Shown: positions 15,911 to 25,545, numbered from the stretch's first letter. The stretch: DNA of 64,000 bases from JAWLEP01 sp964553045 (GCA_964553045.1 CAZKJG010000010.1:1-64000), one strand, 5' to 3'. Numbers and translations are program-made. Notes: a model not told the origin generated them from the letters alone.

Positions 15911-17512
15911 TTACCAGGGATCGACTCTCTCGACGGCCGTGCTGTCAATCTCTACGTCGTACGCATCGCGCAGTTCCATGATGATCTCTTCGAGCCGGCT
16001 CTCGGCGTACTGCATTACGTAGTCGTTTCGAATCCTGTCCGTTATGCGGGAAAACTCCAGGACGCTGTCCGGAAGAACCGCCATCACCTCGAAATACACG
16101 AGGGGAAGTGTGTCGGCCTGCACGACGGGGCCGTGAACTCCGAACGTGTCCGCTTCGAAGACCTCCTCGCCGATGGGGCCGAAGGCTCCCCGGTCCAGGG
16201 GCGGTGAGACCGAGAGCCTGATCACCGAGTCGCCACGGGCCTCCAGCTGTCGCAGCCTTCCCATCTGCGATATGCCGGCAGTGTCCGAGGCGGGAATGTC
16301 GGCCCTCAGCACCACCCTTCTCTCGGGAATGGTGTACCGCTGGATGTTCTCGTTGTAGAACCCCTCCAGCGTGGAGGTGTCAACGGCGCTCAGGCTGTCT
16401 ATGACCCTGGACCGCAGCAGGTGCTCCACCTCGGCCATGCGCACCAGGTCCGGGTCGGGCTCCATGCCCTCCTGCTCCGCCCTCCCGGCCTGCCACTCCA
16501 GACGGGCCAGCGAGGTCAGGTACATCCACACCTCGACGCCGCGGTTTCCTTCCGAGGGCCTCGGCGGCATGATCCGGGCGAGCTCGCTGGGCTGGGAGAG
16601 GAAGTTGTTCATGCGCAGCCTGCCGAACATCTCGGCCGCCTCCCCGGCGGTTATGGCGCCGTTCCGGTAGGAGAGCAGCGTGTCTTCGGGGTCCCAGCGT
16701 CTCTCTTCGGGAACGTATCTCCCCCCGCTCTGCCCCAGACCCGTCGCAAACCTCTCGATGGCCCGGCTCCTGGGTTTCAGGCCGGCCTCGGAGTACAGCC
16801 TGTTGGCCAGCATCGCCGGCACGGCGTTCTCCATCCTCATGGGCTCCTCGGCCTCGGTGGTGGTGATGCGGAACACGGCGTAGGCTCCGAACATGGGGGC
16901 CACCGCCACGCCTTCGTCGATGTGGGCCATCACGGCCTCCCGCAGGTAGACGGGCATGAGAACGACGTAGTTCTGCAGGGTCCGGAAGCTGCTCTCGCCC
17001 CTGGACCATGGAGCCAGCGCCATGAGGGAGCTGTCGGGTTCGGTGGGCCCCTCCGACTCCCAGCTCTCCGCAACCTCTGCAGCAGCGGAGCTGTCCCGCA
17101 CCAGCACGATATCCATCACGAACCAGTTCTCCTCCGGCCAGCCGGTGGTGTCGGCCGCCTCCTCGCGGGCGGATTGAGCCATCGTGGCCGAGTACTGCTG
17201 CGATAGGTCCGTCCGGCTGTACAGTGTCCGCCACCATTCAAGCCCCGGCAGATCGAGGCTGTCGGTGGCCATCTCCAGAAGCCGCTTGTTGACTATCCTG
17301 TCCACCAGGCTGATCCTGCCGCCGGGGTCCAGAACCGCGACCTGCTCCTCCGGGGAGAGCCCGGAGAAGACCGTGCGGAAGTCGTCCTCGGTCACGTACT
17401 GCTCGCCCACTCTGGCCAGCGCGTCCTCGGGTCCGCCCAGAGGGCCCTCCCCTCCGCAGGAGAGAACGCCCATCGCCAGTATCACCGTTGGTAAAAGCTT
17501 GATATAGCGCAT
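15911..17512 (-). CDS. Large parvulin-like lipoprotein
   Basis: The lipoprotein signal MRYIKLLPTVILAMGVLSC ends in a lipobox (VLSC). The 533-residue product has the SurA/PpiC N-domain (LARVGEQYVTEDDFRTVFSG; LVDRIVNKRLLEMA) and a long helical middle. The C-terminal part resembles a rotamase (RRVVLRADIPASDTAG; LDRGAFGPIGEEVFEADTFG; LVYFEVMAVLPD) but lacks several conserved residues. I infer a membrane-anchored folding factor. GAGGAG lies eight bases before ATG 17512, which is preferred over the GTG three codons upstream. It follows mfd by 31 bases. Confidence 0.7.
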   Translation of the reverse strand: MRYIKLLPTVILAMGVLSCGGEGPLGGPEDALARVGEQYVTEDDFRTVFSGLSPEEQVAVLDPGGRISLVDRIVNKRLLEMATDSLDLPGLEWWRTLYSRTDLSQQYSATMAQSAREEAADTTGWPEENWFVMDIVLVRDSSAAAEVAESWESEGPTEPDSSLMALAPWSRGESSFRTLQNYVVLMPVYLREAVMAHIDEGVAVAPMFGAYAVFRITTTEAEEPMRMENAVPAMLANRLYSEAGLKPRSRAIERFATGLGQSGGRYVPEERRWDPEDTLLSYRNGAITAGEAAEMFGRLRMNNFLSQPSELARIMPPRPSEGNRGVEVWMYLTSLARLEWQAGRAEQEGMEPDPDLVRMAEVEHLLRSRVIDSLSAVDTSTLEGFYNENIQRYTIPERRVVLRADIPASDTAGISQMGRLRQLEARGDSVIRLSVSPPLDRGAFGPIGEEVFEADTFGVHGPVVQADTLPLVYFEVMAVLPDSVLEFSRITDRIRNDYVMQYAESRLEEIIMELRDAYDVEIDSTAVERVDPW

Positions 17513-17543
17513 GTAGTACACTCCTCGCTTATGCAGCCTCTGC

Positions 17544-20500
17544 TCAGTCCGTCTTTATAGCCAACTCCGAAAGAATGTGCAACACGCTCACCGCCGCGCT
17601 GACGGCGTCCCCGGGCTCCGCGCCGGCCGGCAGACGCAGGGTGCAGATCTTCCGTTCCGTCCTCTCCGGTCGGACCTCGGCCAACCCTTCCAGTTTCCGG
17701 GAGAGACGCCTTCGTCCCGGCCCGTCGGCCGCGACCACCAGGCGAAGCGACCCGGAGGAGGCCACTACCTCCTCCACCTGCGCCGACTCCGCCAGCAGGT
17801 GTACGCGTGACCGGGCGGCGCAGCCCAGCACCGCCTCCGGAGGCTCCCCGAATCGGTCCCGGACCATCTCCAGCCAACGGTCCACGTCTGCCTCGGTCTC
17901 CGCCCGCCACACGCTCCTGTAGAGGCGTACCCTCTCCACCAGGTCGGGCATGTAGTCCGCCGGAATGAAGGCCTTCCCCGGAAGCTCCACCCGCACTCCC
18001 GCCGACCTCCGCACCCTCCCCTGCCTCAGACGGGCCACCTCCTCGCCGATCAGGCTCTCGAACATGGCGTAGCCGATGGACTGCATGTGTCCGTGCTGGG
18101 ACGAGCCCAGGAACTCGCCGGCTCCCCGGATCTCCAGGTCGCGCATGGCTATGTGCCAACCGGCACCCAGTTCGGTGTACCGTTTGATGGTCTCCAGCCG
18201 ATTGCGGGCCTCCGGCTTGAGCTTTCGGACTCCTCCGGGTCTTATCAGGTAGCAGTAAGCCCGGCGGTGGCTGCGTCCGACCCGTCCGCGCAGCTGGTAG
18301 AGCTCCGCGAGTCCGAACATATGGGCGTTGTCGATGAAGATGGTGTTGACCCGGGGCATGTCGAGGCCGGACTCGATGATGGAGGTGCAGAGCAGTATCT
18401 CGTGCTCACCGGAGACGAATTCGTGCATGATCCGCTCCAGCTGGCTGGCCTTCATCTGCCCGTGGGCCAAGGCTATGCTCACGTCTCCCAGGAAGCTCTC
18501 CAGCTTGCGGCGGACCCTCTCTATCGACCTTACCCTGTTGTGGACGAAGAAGATCTGGCCGTCCCGCTCCAGCTCCCGGGCCACAGCCCGGCGGATGATG
18601 TCGCGGTTGAAGCGGATGAGCTCGGTCTGCACCGGGTAGCGGTCCCTGGGAGGGCTGGCGATTATGGATATCTCCCGAAAGCCGGAGAGGGACATGTGGA
18701 GCGTCCTGGGTATGGGGGTCGCCGTCATGGACAGTGTGTCCACGGAGGTCCGCAGCTCCCTGAGGTACTCCTTCTGCCTGACGCCGAAGCGGTGCTCCTC
18801 GTCCACTATCACCAGCCCCAGGTCGCTGAACCGCACGTCTCTCTGTATCAGGCGGTGCGTACCCACCACGAGGTCGACCTCGCCCTGGGAGAGCCCTTCC
18901 AGTATCCCCCTCTGCTCGGCGCGGGACTGGAACCTGCTCAAGAGCTCCATGCGTACCGGAAACTCCGCCAGACGGTCCCGAAACGTGTTGTAGTGCTGCT
19001 CGGCCAGCACAGTGGTCGGCACCAGCACGGCCACCTGCTTGCCGGCGTCGGCCACCCTGAAGGCCGCCCTGATCGCCACCTCGGTCTTCCCGTAGCCCAC
19101 GTCGCCGCACACCAGCCGGTCCATGGGTTCGCCCCGATCCAGGTCCTCCTTTACCGCCTGAATGGCCTTCATCTGATCCGGTGTCTCCTCGTAGGCGAAG
19201 CTCTCCTCCAGGGACCGCATCCTCCGGGTGGGCGGGTACAGGGGCTCCCGGGTGGATGCCTTCCTCTCCGCGTAGAGTATGGCCAGCCTGCCGGCGATCT
19301 CGTGGGCCTTTTCCCGGGCCCGGCTGACCCTTCCCCGCCAGGAGCGGCCGCCTATCCTGTCCAGCTTCGGCCGGTGCTCGCCGGGGGTCATGTACTTCTG
19401 GACGTCGCCGATCTCGCTCATGGGAACCAGCAGCCGGTCGGAGTCCGCGTACTCTATGGCCAGGCAGTCCAGCTCCTCGCCGGCGGTGCTGATCCTCTCC
19501 AGCCCCCGGAACAGGCCAATACCGTAATCCGCGTGCACCACCAGCATGCCCGGCTCCAGGTCATCGTAGCTGGTGAGTATCTCCCCGCCCCTGAAGCGGC
19601 GGATGCGCTCCGGGCGGCGCCTCCCCGACAGCAGCCTGCGCTCGACCAGCACGGCCAGACCGCGGTCGGGCATGCGAAAGCCCTTCGAGAGGGAGAGTAC
19701 GGTCGCATCCACTTCCATCCCCTCCGGAAGCAGCTCCAGGAAGGCCTCCCTCTCCGCCGGCGAGTCGCAGGCCACAGCCAGCCGATAGCCCTCCTGCAGC
19801 CACAGGCCGAACTGCCGCAGCATCTCTTCGCGATGGCCCACGAAGCTCTCTTGGGGCAGGGTGTGGCAGTAGACGTCCACGTCCTCCTCGGGGGCCAGCT
19901 CCAGGACCAGCCTTCGAGGGGCCTCCTCCATCCTCGCCAGCAACTCATCCGGGCCGGCGTAGATCTCTTCGGGCGCGAAGGGGACAATGTCGGCCGACAT
20001 CTCACCCCTCCTGAAGCCCCATGACTCCCCGAGTCTCTCCTCCACCAGCTCCGGCTCCATCACCACGAGGGTGCCTATGGAGGGAAGGTACTCGTGCAGA
20101 GTGGACAGCGGGCCCTCGTAGAAGAGGGGCAGGTAGTGCTCCAGGCCGGGAAAGCCCGTCGACCGCCACAGCCTCTCCGCCAGCGGGTGCTCCTCCGGCA
20201 CCCGCTCCATGGCCCGGTTCCAGTGGTCGGGTGTCAGGAAGGCCTCCCGGGCGGGCAGCAGCCTCACCGACTGCACCTCGTTTATGCTGCGCTGCGACCG
20301 CTGGTCGAACAGGCGGACGGAGTCCACCTCGTCGCCGAACATCTCGATTCGAACCGGATTCTCCAGCCCGAATGTGCCCACATCGACTATGCCGCCGCGC
20401 CGCGAACAGCGCCCCTGCTCGTAAACCGCCTCCTCCCGGTCGTATCCCGCCGCCAGCAGCCAGCTCTCCAGCTCATCCATGGTGATCCGCATTCCCCGCC

Positions 20501-20927
20501 GGACTTCCAGGATGTTCATCTCATCGGGTGGGGGAAGGCGTTTCAGAAGCCCGGCGGCAGGGACAACAACCACCTCGCCGGCCCTTCGGGAGAGCAGCGC
20601 CGCCATGCATTCCACGCGGTCGGAAACCACGCCCTGGTGGGCGGGCTCTCCCTCCCAGGGAAGGGTCTCGTAGGGCGGGAAGTACTGCACGCCCCCGCCC
20701 AGGATGGACGTGAGGTCGTCCCGGACGCTCTCGGCGTCGCTCACCGAGGGGGCCAGCACTATGGTGGGACCGGCCAGCCGGTGTGCACTGGCGGCCGCCA
20801 GTGACCGCGACGCGCCCCCCAGTCCGCCCACGCGCACCAGCGCCCTCTCCGTCAGCAGGGTGAGCATGCGGTCGAATACCTGGTCCCAGAGCCGGTGGTC
20901 TCCGGCCCAGGAGCCGTCAGCGCTCAT
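17544..20927 (-). CDS. mfd: Transcription-repair coupling factor
   Basis: Mfd removes RNA polymerase stalled at DNA damage and recruits UvrA. The 1127-residue length is usual. Visible parts are a UvrB-like N-terminal module, the RNA-polymerase-interacting region with the MLVVHADYGIGLFRGLERI stretch, the translocase motifs (CGDVGYGKTEVAIRAAF Walker A near residue 608; VIVDEEHRFGVRQKE; SMTATPIPRTLHMSLSG; QLRGRVGRSHRRAYCYL) and the C-terminal TRCF domain. ATG 20927 has GGAG ten bases ahead; a GTG three codons earlier is also open. It sits inside the leftward run between the M23 gene and the chaperone genes. Confidence 0.96.
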   Translation of the reverse strand: MSADGSWAGDHRLWDQVFDRMLTLLTERALVRVGGLGGASRSLAAASAHRLAGPTIVLAPSVSDAESVRDDLTSILGGGVQYFPPYETLPWEGEPAHQGVVSDRVECMAALLSRRAGEVVVVPAAGLLKRLPPPDEMNILEVRRGMRITMDELESWLLAAGYDREEAVYEQGRCSRRGGIVDVGTFGLENPVRIEMFGDEVDSVRLFDQRSQRSINEVQSVRLLPAREAFLTPDHWNRAMERVPEEHPLAERLWRSTGFPGLEHYLPLFYEGPLSTLHEYLPSIGTLVVMEPELVEERLGESWGFRRGEMSADIVPFAPEEIYAGPDELLARMEEAPRRLVLELAPEEDVDVYCHTLPQESFVGHREEMLRQFGLWLQEGYRLAVACDSPAEREAFLELLPEGMEVDATVLSLSKGFRMPDRGLAVLVERRLLSGRRRPERIRRFRGGEILTSYDDLEPGMLVVHADYGIGLFRGLERISTAGEELDCLAIEYADSDRLLVPMSEIGDVQKYMTPGEHRPKLDRIGGRSWRGRVSRAREKAHEIAGRLAILYAERKASTREPLYPPTRRMRSLEESFAYEETPDQMKAIQAVKEDLDRGEPMDRLVCGDVGYGKTEVAIRAAFRVADAGKQVAVLVPTTVLAEQHYNTFRDRLAEFPVRMELLSRFQSRAEQRGILEGLSQGEVDLVVGTHRLIQRDVRFSDLGLVIVDEEHRFGVRQKEYLRELRTSVDTLSMTATPIPRTLHMSLSGFREISIIASPPRDRYPVQTELIRFNRDIIRRAVARELERDGQIFFVHNRVRSIERVRRKLESFLGDVSIALAHGQMKASQLERIMHEFVSGEHEILLCTSIIESGLDMPRVNTIFIDNAHMFGLAELYQLRGRVGRSHRRAYCYLIRPGGVRKLKPEARNRLETIKRYTELGAGWHIAMRDLEIRGAGEFLGSSQHGHMQSIGYAMFESLIGEEVARLRQGRVRRSAGVRVELPGKAFIPADYMPDLVERVRLYRSVWRAETEADVDRWLEMVRDRFGEPPEAVLGCAARSRVHLLAESAQVEEVVASSGSLRLVVAADGPGRRRLSRKLEGLAEVRPERTERKICTLRLPAGAEPGDAVSAAVSVLHILSELAIKTD

Positions 20928-20994
20928 TACATCCACTCTCCGTACCTGGGGTTGATTCGACGCGTGGGGAACGATTCGACAACCGTATGCCGGC

Positions 20995-22404
20995 TCAGCC
21001 GGTTTCCCTTTCCCGGGATTCGGCCTGCGGCCTGGGCAACGCCCGGCCGGCCAGCATCTCCCATGCCTCTTCCAGCACCGGGACCTGTCGCTGGAAATCC
21101 GCCAGCTCCTCGCCCTCCAGCGGATCGGCGGGGGGCAGTATCTCCGTGGCCGGGTTCACGAAGCTGCCGTTCCTCTTCATGCCGAAGTGACAGTGCGGGC
21201 CGGTGGAGAGGCCGGTGCTTCCCACGTAGCCTATCACCTCGCCCTGGCGGACGTAGGTTCCCACCGTCTGCCCGGAGGCGTAGCCGGACAGGTGGCCGTA
21301 CTCGGTCATGTAACCGTTGGCGTGACGGATGCTCACGTAGTTGCCGTAGCCCCCGTTCCAGCCCCGCTTGGTGATCACTCCGTCCCCCACCGCATAGATC
21401 TCGGTGCCGGTGGGGGCGGCGTAGTCTACGCCCCTGTGGGCCCTGGTGTAACCCAGAACCGGATGCATTCGCGCACTGCTGTAGGGTGAGCTTATTCGCC
21501 CGAACGGGACAGGCATCTTGAGGAACATGGTCCGCAGCGATGCTCCGTCGCGATGGTAGTGGTCCAGTACCATGGAGACCCCGCCGTCGATCAGGGTGTC
21601 CGGCTGGTGCCAGAAGGGCAGCGCCTCCACCAGACCGCCGCCGCGAAAGCCGTACTTGGCCGCCAAGATTCGCCGAAAGCCCACCTCCCCGGTCTCGGGG
21701 TAGACCGTCTCCTCGAAGAGCACCCAGACGCTGTCTCCCGGCCTCACATCGTGGTAGAAGTCGATGTCGTAGGCGAAGAGCCGGTCGGTGAGGTTCTGCT
21801 GGAACTCTACCACGTAGCTGGCGGCCCGGATCGAGTCCCTCCTGGTGGCCAGCCCGCCGGACGGTGTCAGATCGTCGGGGAGGGCGAACTCCTGGAGCGC
21901 CTCGTAGACGGTGCGCTCCACCTCGAAGGTGGCCGCCCTGATCCGCAGCCACCGTTCCTGGGGCACGTAGCGGAAGCCGTCAACGCAGCGGGCGGTATCC
22001 AGGCTTACGATGTAGAAGCCCCGCAGGTAGCGGGGGTGGGCCCGGATCTCCCGCAGCCTCCCGTGTCTGTATACGGCTTCCACCGTATCGCCCGGCTGCT
22101 GGCCGTTGCCCCACCCCAGGCTGTCCTGCAGTATGGCCGAGCACTGCGCGTTCAGGCCGCCGTCCAGTCCCAGTTCGGAGAGGGTGCCCCACAGCGAGAC
22201 GTCGATGGTTGCGGTGACCACGTCCACCGTGTCGGCCATTACGGCCCGGGCGTAGTCGCAGGCCTCCCCCATGGCCCTGGTATGACGATGGAAGGCCCAG
22301 GAGGGCCCGGCCCTGTCCTCGGGAGGGCTCATGAACACCAGCGTCACTATGAAGGCCAGGACCACCGCGTAGAAGACCAGCCGGTACCTGCGTCGGACTG
22401 CCAC
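20995..22404 (-). CDS. Membrane-anchored M23 (LytM) endopeptidase
   Basis: One N-terminal helix (RLVFYAVVLAFIVTLVFM) exposes a 469-residue periplasmic protein. The C-terminal LytM domain has the zinc ligands in RAHRGVDYAAPTGTEIYAVG (HxxxD) and GSTGLSTGPHCHFGMKRNG (HxH), with YGNYVSIRHANGYMTEYGHL between them, so it should cleave peptidoglycan cross-links. The middle region resembles OapA/LysM-neighbour domains of M23 proteins. FtsEX, which activates M23 proteins in other bacteria, is encoded in the same run, making a functional link plausible. GTG 22404 overlaps the previous stop by one base. Confidence 0.88.
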   Translation of the reverse strand: MAVRRRYRLVFYAVVLAFIVTLVFMSPPEDRAGPSWAFHRHTRAMGEACDYARAVMADTVDVVTATIDVSLWGTLSELGLDGGLNAQCSAILQDSLGWGNGQQPGDTVEAVYRHGRLREIRAHPRYLRGFYIVSLDTARCVDGFRYVPQERWLRIRAATFEVERTVYEALQEFALPDDLTPSGGLATRRDSIRAASYVVEFQQNLTDRLFAYDIDFYHDVRPGDSVWVLFEETVYPETGEVGFRRILAAKYGFRGGGLVEALPFWHQPDTLIDGGVSMVLDHYHRDGASLRTMFLKMPVPFGRISSPYSSARMHPVLGYTRAHRGVDYAAPTGTEIYAVGDGVITKRGWNGGYGNYVSIRHANGYMTEYGHLSGYASGQTVGTYVRQGEVIGYVGSTGLSTGPHCHFGMKRNGSFVNPATEILPPADPLEGEELADFQRQVPVLEEAWEMLAGRALPRPQAESRERETG

Positions 22405-23582
22405 TAACCGCGCCCCCCGCCCAGGAGCCGGGAGAAGAACCGCTTCAGCAGACCTCCCCGGCTCCGCTGGCGGGGCACCTCGGGCCCCCGCCTCAGCCTC
22501 TCCAGGATCGCCTCGGCGTCGATGTTCTCGGCCACCAGGTCCACGATCCTCTCTATCTTCGCCGACTCCTCCGGCTCCACCTTGAATGTCCGTCCCGCAA
22601 GCCTGCTGGAGGCGCCCTGCAGGCTTCCGGCGGTGGCGTATAGCGGCAGGCCCAGCCTGCCGCAGGCCTCCAGGTGGCGCTGGCCCGGCGGGCCTCCGCA
22701 CACCACCAGGGCACCCGGCCCCTGGCCTCCGGACATCCGCCTCACCACCACGGCGTCCAGCACGTCAACCCTCGACCCGCTCACCAGCAGGGCCGCCCTG
22801 GGACGCCGGGAGACCTCGGACAGCACCTCGTCGGGGGACCCGAACGCGGTAAGGTATCCGCAGACCGAATTGGGGGCAAGGGGCTCCTCCTCCAGCAAGG
22901 GGCCGGCCTCCAGGGCCCTGCTGATCACCCCCAGCGAGGGCGCCGAGAGGCCCTCGTCGTAGGGTATCAGGCCGAACACCTCCACTTCCCTCTCCCCGAA
23001 CCATTGCCGCAGCAGCCCGCCTATCTCATCGATCTTGGAGGGAAGCACCCTGTTGATAACCACGCCCGCCACCGGAACGTTCCTGAGCTCGAACAGCGAC
23101 GCGCAGTGGGTGAACATGTCTATGGTGCTCCCCAGGCCGCCGTCCAGCACCAGCACCACGGGGGTGCCCAGCATGGCGGCCACCTCGGCGTTGGAGAGCC
23201 CGAACACCGACCCCACGCCGGGATGGCCAGTTCCCTCGGCCAGCACCATGTCGTAGCCCCGGGACAGCTTCCTGTAGGCCCGCCTCACCCTGTCTTCTAT
23301 GTCATCGGGCTCACCGGTCCTGATGTACCTCCTGGCCGCGCCGGAGAAGGCCGAGAAGGGAGCTGAGTGCTGCAGGGGAAGGTCCAGGCCCAGGGCTTTG
23401 CTGATGAACCAGGAGTCCTGGCCCACGGACTCGCCGTCCACCATGGTGGTCTTCTGCCCCAGTGGCTTGGTGAAGGAAACGCCGCGGGGAAGCAGGCCGC
23501 GCAGGGCGGCCAGCAGGCCCAGGCACAGCGTCGTCTTGCCGGCGTCCTTGCCGGCTCCCGCTACGTACAGGCCCAGGCTCAT
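22404..23582 (-). CDS. BioD-like/DRTGG P-loop protein
   Basis: The 392 residues combine an AAA_26/dethiobiotin-synthetase-like P-loop domain and a DRTGG-type domain. Walker A is YVAGAGKDAGKTTLCLGL. Further on are DMVLAEGTGHPGVGSVFGLS and VVLVLDGGLGSTID, and the DRTGG-like part (about residues 220-345) includes VVVRRMSGGQGPGALVVCGG. This architecture is the N-terminal part of long phosphotransacetylases, but no acetyltransferase domain follows. The tail is basic (RGGLLKRFFSRLLGGG). The function is unknown; it may sense a nucleotide. It abuts upp, with its start one base before the end of that gene. Confidence 0.75.
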   Translation of the reverse strand: MSLGLYVAGAGKDAGKTTLCLGLLAALRGLLPRGVSFTKPLGQKTTMVDGESVGQDSWFISKALGLDLPLQHSAPFSAFSGAARRYIRTGEPDDIEDRVRRAYRKLSRGYDMVLAEGTGHPGVGSVFGLSNAEVAAMLGTPVVLVLDGGLGSTIDMFTHCASLFELRNVPVAGVVINRVLPSKIDEIGGLLRQWFGEREVEVFGLIPYDEGLSAPSLGVISRALEAGPLLEEEPLAPNSVCGYLTAFGSPDEVLSEVSRRPRAALLVSGSRVDVLDAVVVRRMSGGQGPGALVVCGGPPGQRHLEACGRLGLPLYATAGSLQGASSRLAGRTFKVEPEESAKIERIVDLVAENIDAEAILERLRRGPEVPRQRSRGGLLKRFFSRLLGGGRG

Positions 23583-24218
23583 CTACCCCTGGCCGTTCCC
23601 TGTCTCCCCGTTGTAGAGGCGGTCTCCGAAGTCGCCCAGGCCCGGACGGATGAACCAGTCCTCGTCCAGCTCCCGGTCAACGGAGACGGTCACGATGGTG
23701 AGGTCGTCGAAGTGGCCCAGCCGGGAGATCCCCTCCGGTGCCGCCACTGCGCACACCAGCCAGGCGGAATCGGCGCCCCTGTCGAACAGGTCGGCCAGCA
23801 CCTCCTCGGCGGTGCCCCCGGTGGCCAGCATGGGGTCCAGTATCAGCATCCGGCGGTCACGCACGTCGGGAAGCGACCGGTAGAACCAGATGGGCTCGGC
23901 GGTCTCCTCGTCTCGGCGAAGGGCCACGAAACCAGTCGGAGCCCCCGGAAGGAATATCTGGAAGGCCTCCAGCATCCCCATCCCTGCCCGCATTATGGGC
24001 ACCAGCACCGGCTGCTCCGCCAGCCTCTCACCCAGAGTGGCCTCCAGCGGAGTCTCCACCTGAACAGGCTCGGTGGGCAGGTACCTGGTGGTCTCCACCG
24101 CCAGCATCAGGGCCAGCCGCCGGGATTGCATGCGGAAGTCGGCCGAGCTGGTGTTTCTGTCCCGAAGGCCCGTCAGTATGTCCCTGGCCACGGGGTGCTC
24201 GAACTCAATTATCTCCAT
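23583..24218 (-). CDS. upp: Uracil phosphoribosyltransferase
   Basis: Upp salvages uracil with PRPP to UMP. In 211 residues it shows the family text: VLVPIMRAGMGMLEAFQIFL, the PRPP loop MLILDPMLATGGTAEEVL and the uracil-binding end PGLGDFGDRLYNGE. Position and orientation make it the first gene of the long leftward run reaching DUF116. A possible promoter overlaps that of tyrS. Confidence 0.95.
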   Translation of the reverse strand: MEIIEFEHPVARDILTGLRDRNTSSADFRMQSRRLALMLAVETTRYLPTEPVQVETPLEATLGERLAEQPVLVPIMRAGMGMLEAFQIFLPGAPTGFVALRRDEETAEPIWFYRSLPDVRDRRMLILDPMLATGGTAEEVLADLFDRGADSAWLVCAVAAPEGISRLGHFDDLTIVTVSVDRELDEDWFIRPGLGDFGDRLYNGETGNGQG

Positions 24219-24248
24219 GATTCACCTCTGCTGTCTTTTCGCGGTGCG

Positions 24249-24277
24249 TTGACAACATAAGACGGTATACATACTGT
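24249..24277 (+). promoter_or_regulatory. Promoter of tyrS
   Basis: A perfect TTGACA (24249-24254) is followed after 17 bases by TACTGT (24272-24277). The transcript would start about 26 bases before the GTG at 24310, whose ribosome site GGAGG is visible. No T-box-like leader fits in this short space. Confidence 0.6.
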
Positions 24278-24295
24278 CGCCAGTTGAAACGGCAA
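24268..24295 (-). promoter_or_regulatory. Possible upp promoter overlapping the tyrS promoter
   Basis: On the minus strand TTGCCG (24295-24290), 16 bases and TATGTA (24273-24268) form a weak promoter whose -10 overlaps the -10 of tyrS. If real, the two divergent promoters could not be occupied at the same time. Confidence 0.3.
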
Positions 24296-24309
24296 CCGAG
24301 GAGGCAGCA

Positions 24310-25545
24310 GTGGACGCGATGAAGACCCTCAGCAGGCGCGGGCTCGTATACCAGATGACCAACGAGGAGCGGCTCACCGAGCTTCTTTCAGAAGGCAGCC
24401 TCTCGTTCTACATCGGATTCGACCCCACCGCGCCCAGCCTCCACCTGGGCCACCTGGTGCCCATGATGGCCGCCAGCCACCTGCAGAGGGCGGGCCACCG
24501 TCCCATTCTGGTGCTTGGCGGAGGCACCGCCCTGATAGGCGACCCCTCGGGCCGCAGCGCCGAGCGGACACTGGAGAGCCGCGAGCGCATAGCCGAGTGG
24601 GCCGGAATGCTCCGGGAGCAGATGAGAGGCTTCCTGGACTTCGCCGACCCCCACTGCGGTGCCCGCATAGTGGACAACGCCGACTGGCTTCTGGAGCTGA
24701 ACTACATCGATTTCCTGCGGGACGTGGGCCGCCACTTCAGCGTGAACCGGATGCTGGCCAAGGAGAGCGTGAAGCTCCGCCTGGAGACGGGACTGTCCTT
24801 TTTGGAGTTCAACTACATGCTGCTGCAGGCCTACGACTACCTGCACCTGTTCAGGGAGACCGGCTGCCGCCTGCAGGTGGGGGGTGCCGACCAGTGGGGC
24901 AACATAGTCTCCGGCATCGACCTGATCCGCCGGGTGGAGGGCGAGGAGGCCTTCGGCTTCACCTGCCCCCTGGTGACCACCGCCACCGGCGAGAAGATGA
25001 GCAAGACCCAGCCCGGCGGCGCCGTCTGGCTGGACCCCGACCTGACCAGCCCCTACGACTACTACCAGTTCTGGATCAACGTGGACGACCGCGACGCCAC
25101 CTACTTCATGAAGCTCTACACCTTCGTCCCCATCGAAGAGATCGAGGAGTACGAGCACCTCAAGGGCCGCGAACTGCGGAAGGTCAAGGAGCGCCTGGCC
25201 TGGGAGGCCACAGCCATCGCCCACGGCGCGGGGGAGGCCGACAAGGCGAGGGCCGCATCGAAAGCCCTGTTCGCAGACGGAGGCTCCGAGGAGAGCGTTC
25301 CCACGCTGGAGCTGCCCGCCATCCGCCTGGAGGAGGGTGTCTCCTGCCTCGACCTCTTCGTGGAGACCGGCCTCTGCGGCAGCCGCGGCGAGGCGCGCCG
25401 GCTGGCGAAGCAGGGCGGCATGTACCTGAACGCCCAGCGGGTGGACGACCCGCTGGAGAACCTGTCGAAGGACCAGCTTGACGATGAAGGCCGGCTCACG
25501 CTCCGCGCCGGCAAGAAGCGCCACTACCGGGTGGTCTTCGGCTAG
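24310..25545 (+). CDS. tyrS: Tyrosyl-tRNA synthetase
   Basis: This class I synthetase has 411 residues. The HIGH-type motif is HLGH (about residues 45-48 in PSLHLGHLVPMMA), the tyrosine-binding block is FLEFNYMLLQAYDYLHLF, GGADQWGNI follows and the KMSKT loop lies near residue 229. A C-terminal S4 domain (SRGEARRLAKQGGMYLNAQR) binds the tRNA variable arm. GTG 24310 is chosen since GAGGAGG ends five bases before it. The gene has its own promoter and ends in a strong intrinsic terminator. Confidence 0.97.
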   Translation: MDAMKTLSRRGLVYQMTNEERLTELLSEGSLSFYIGFDPTAPSLHLGHLVPMMAASHLQRAGHRPILVLGGGTALIGDPSGRSAERTLESRERIAEWAGMLREQMRGFLDFADPHCGARIVDNADWLLELNYIDFLRDVGRHFSVNRMLAKESVKLRLETGLSFLEFNYMLLQAYDYLHLFRETGCRLQVGGADQWGNIVSGIDLIRRVEGEEAFGFTCPLVTTATGEKMSKTQPGGAVWLDPDLTSPYDYYQFWINVDDRDATYFMKLYTFVPIEEIEEYEHLKGRELRKVKERLAWEATAIAHGAGEADKARAASKALFADGGSEESVPTLELPAIRLEEGVSCLDLFVETGLCGSRGEARRLAKQGGMYLNAQRVDDPLENLSKDQLDDEGRLTLRAGKKRHYRVVFG

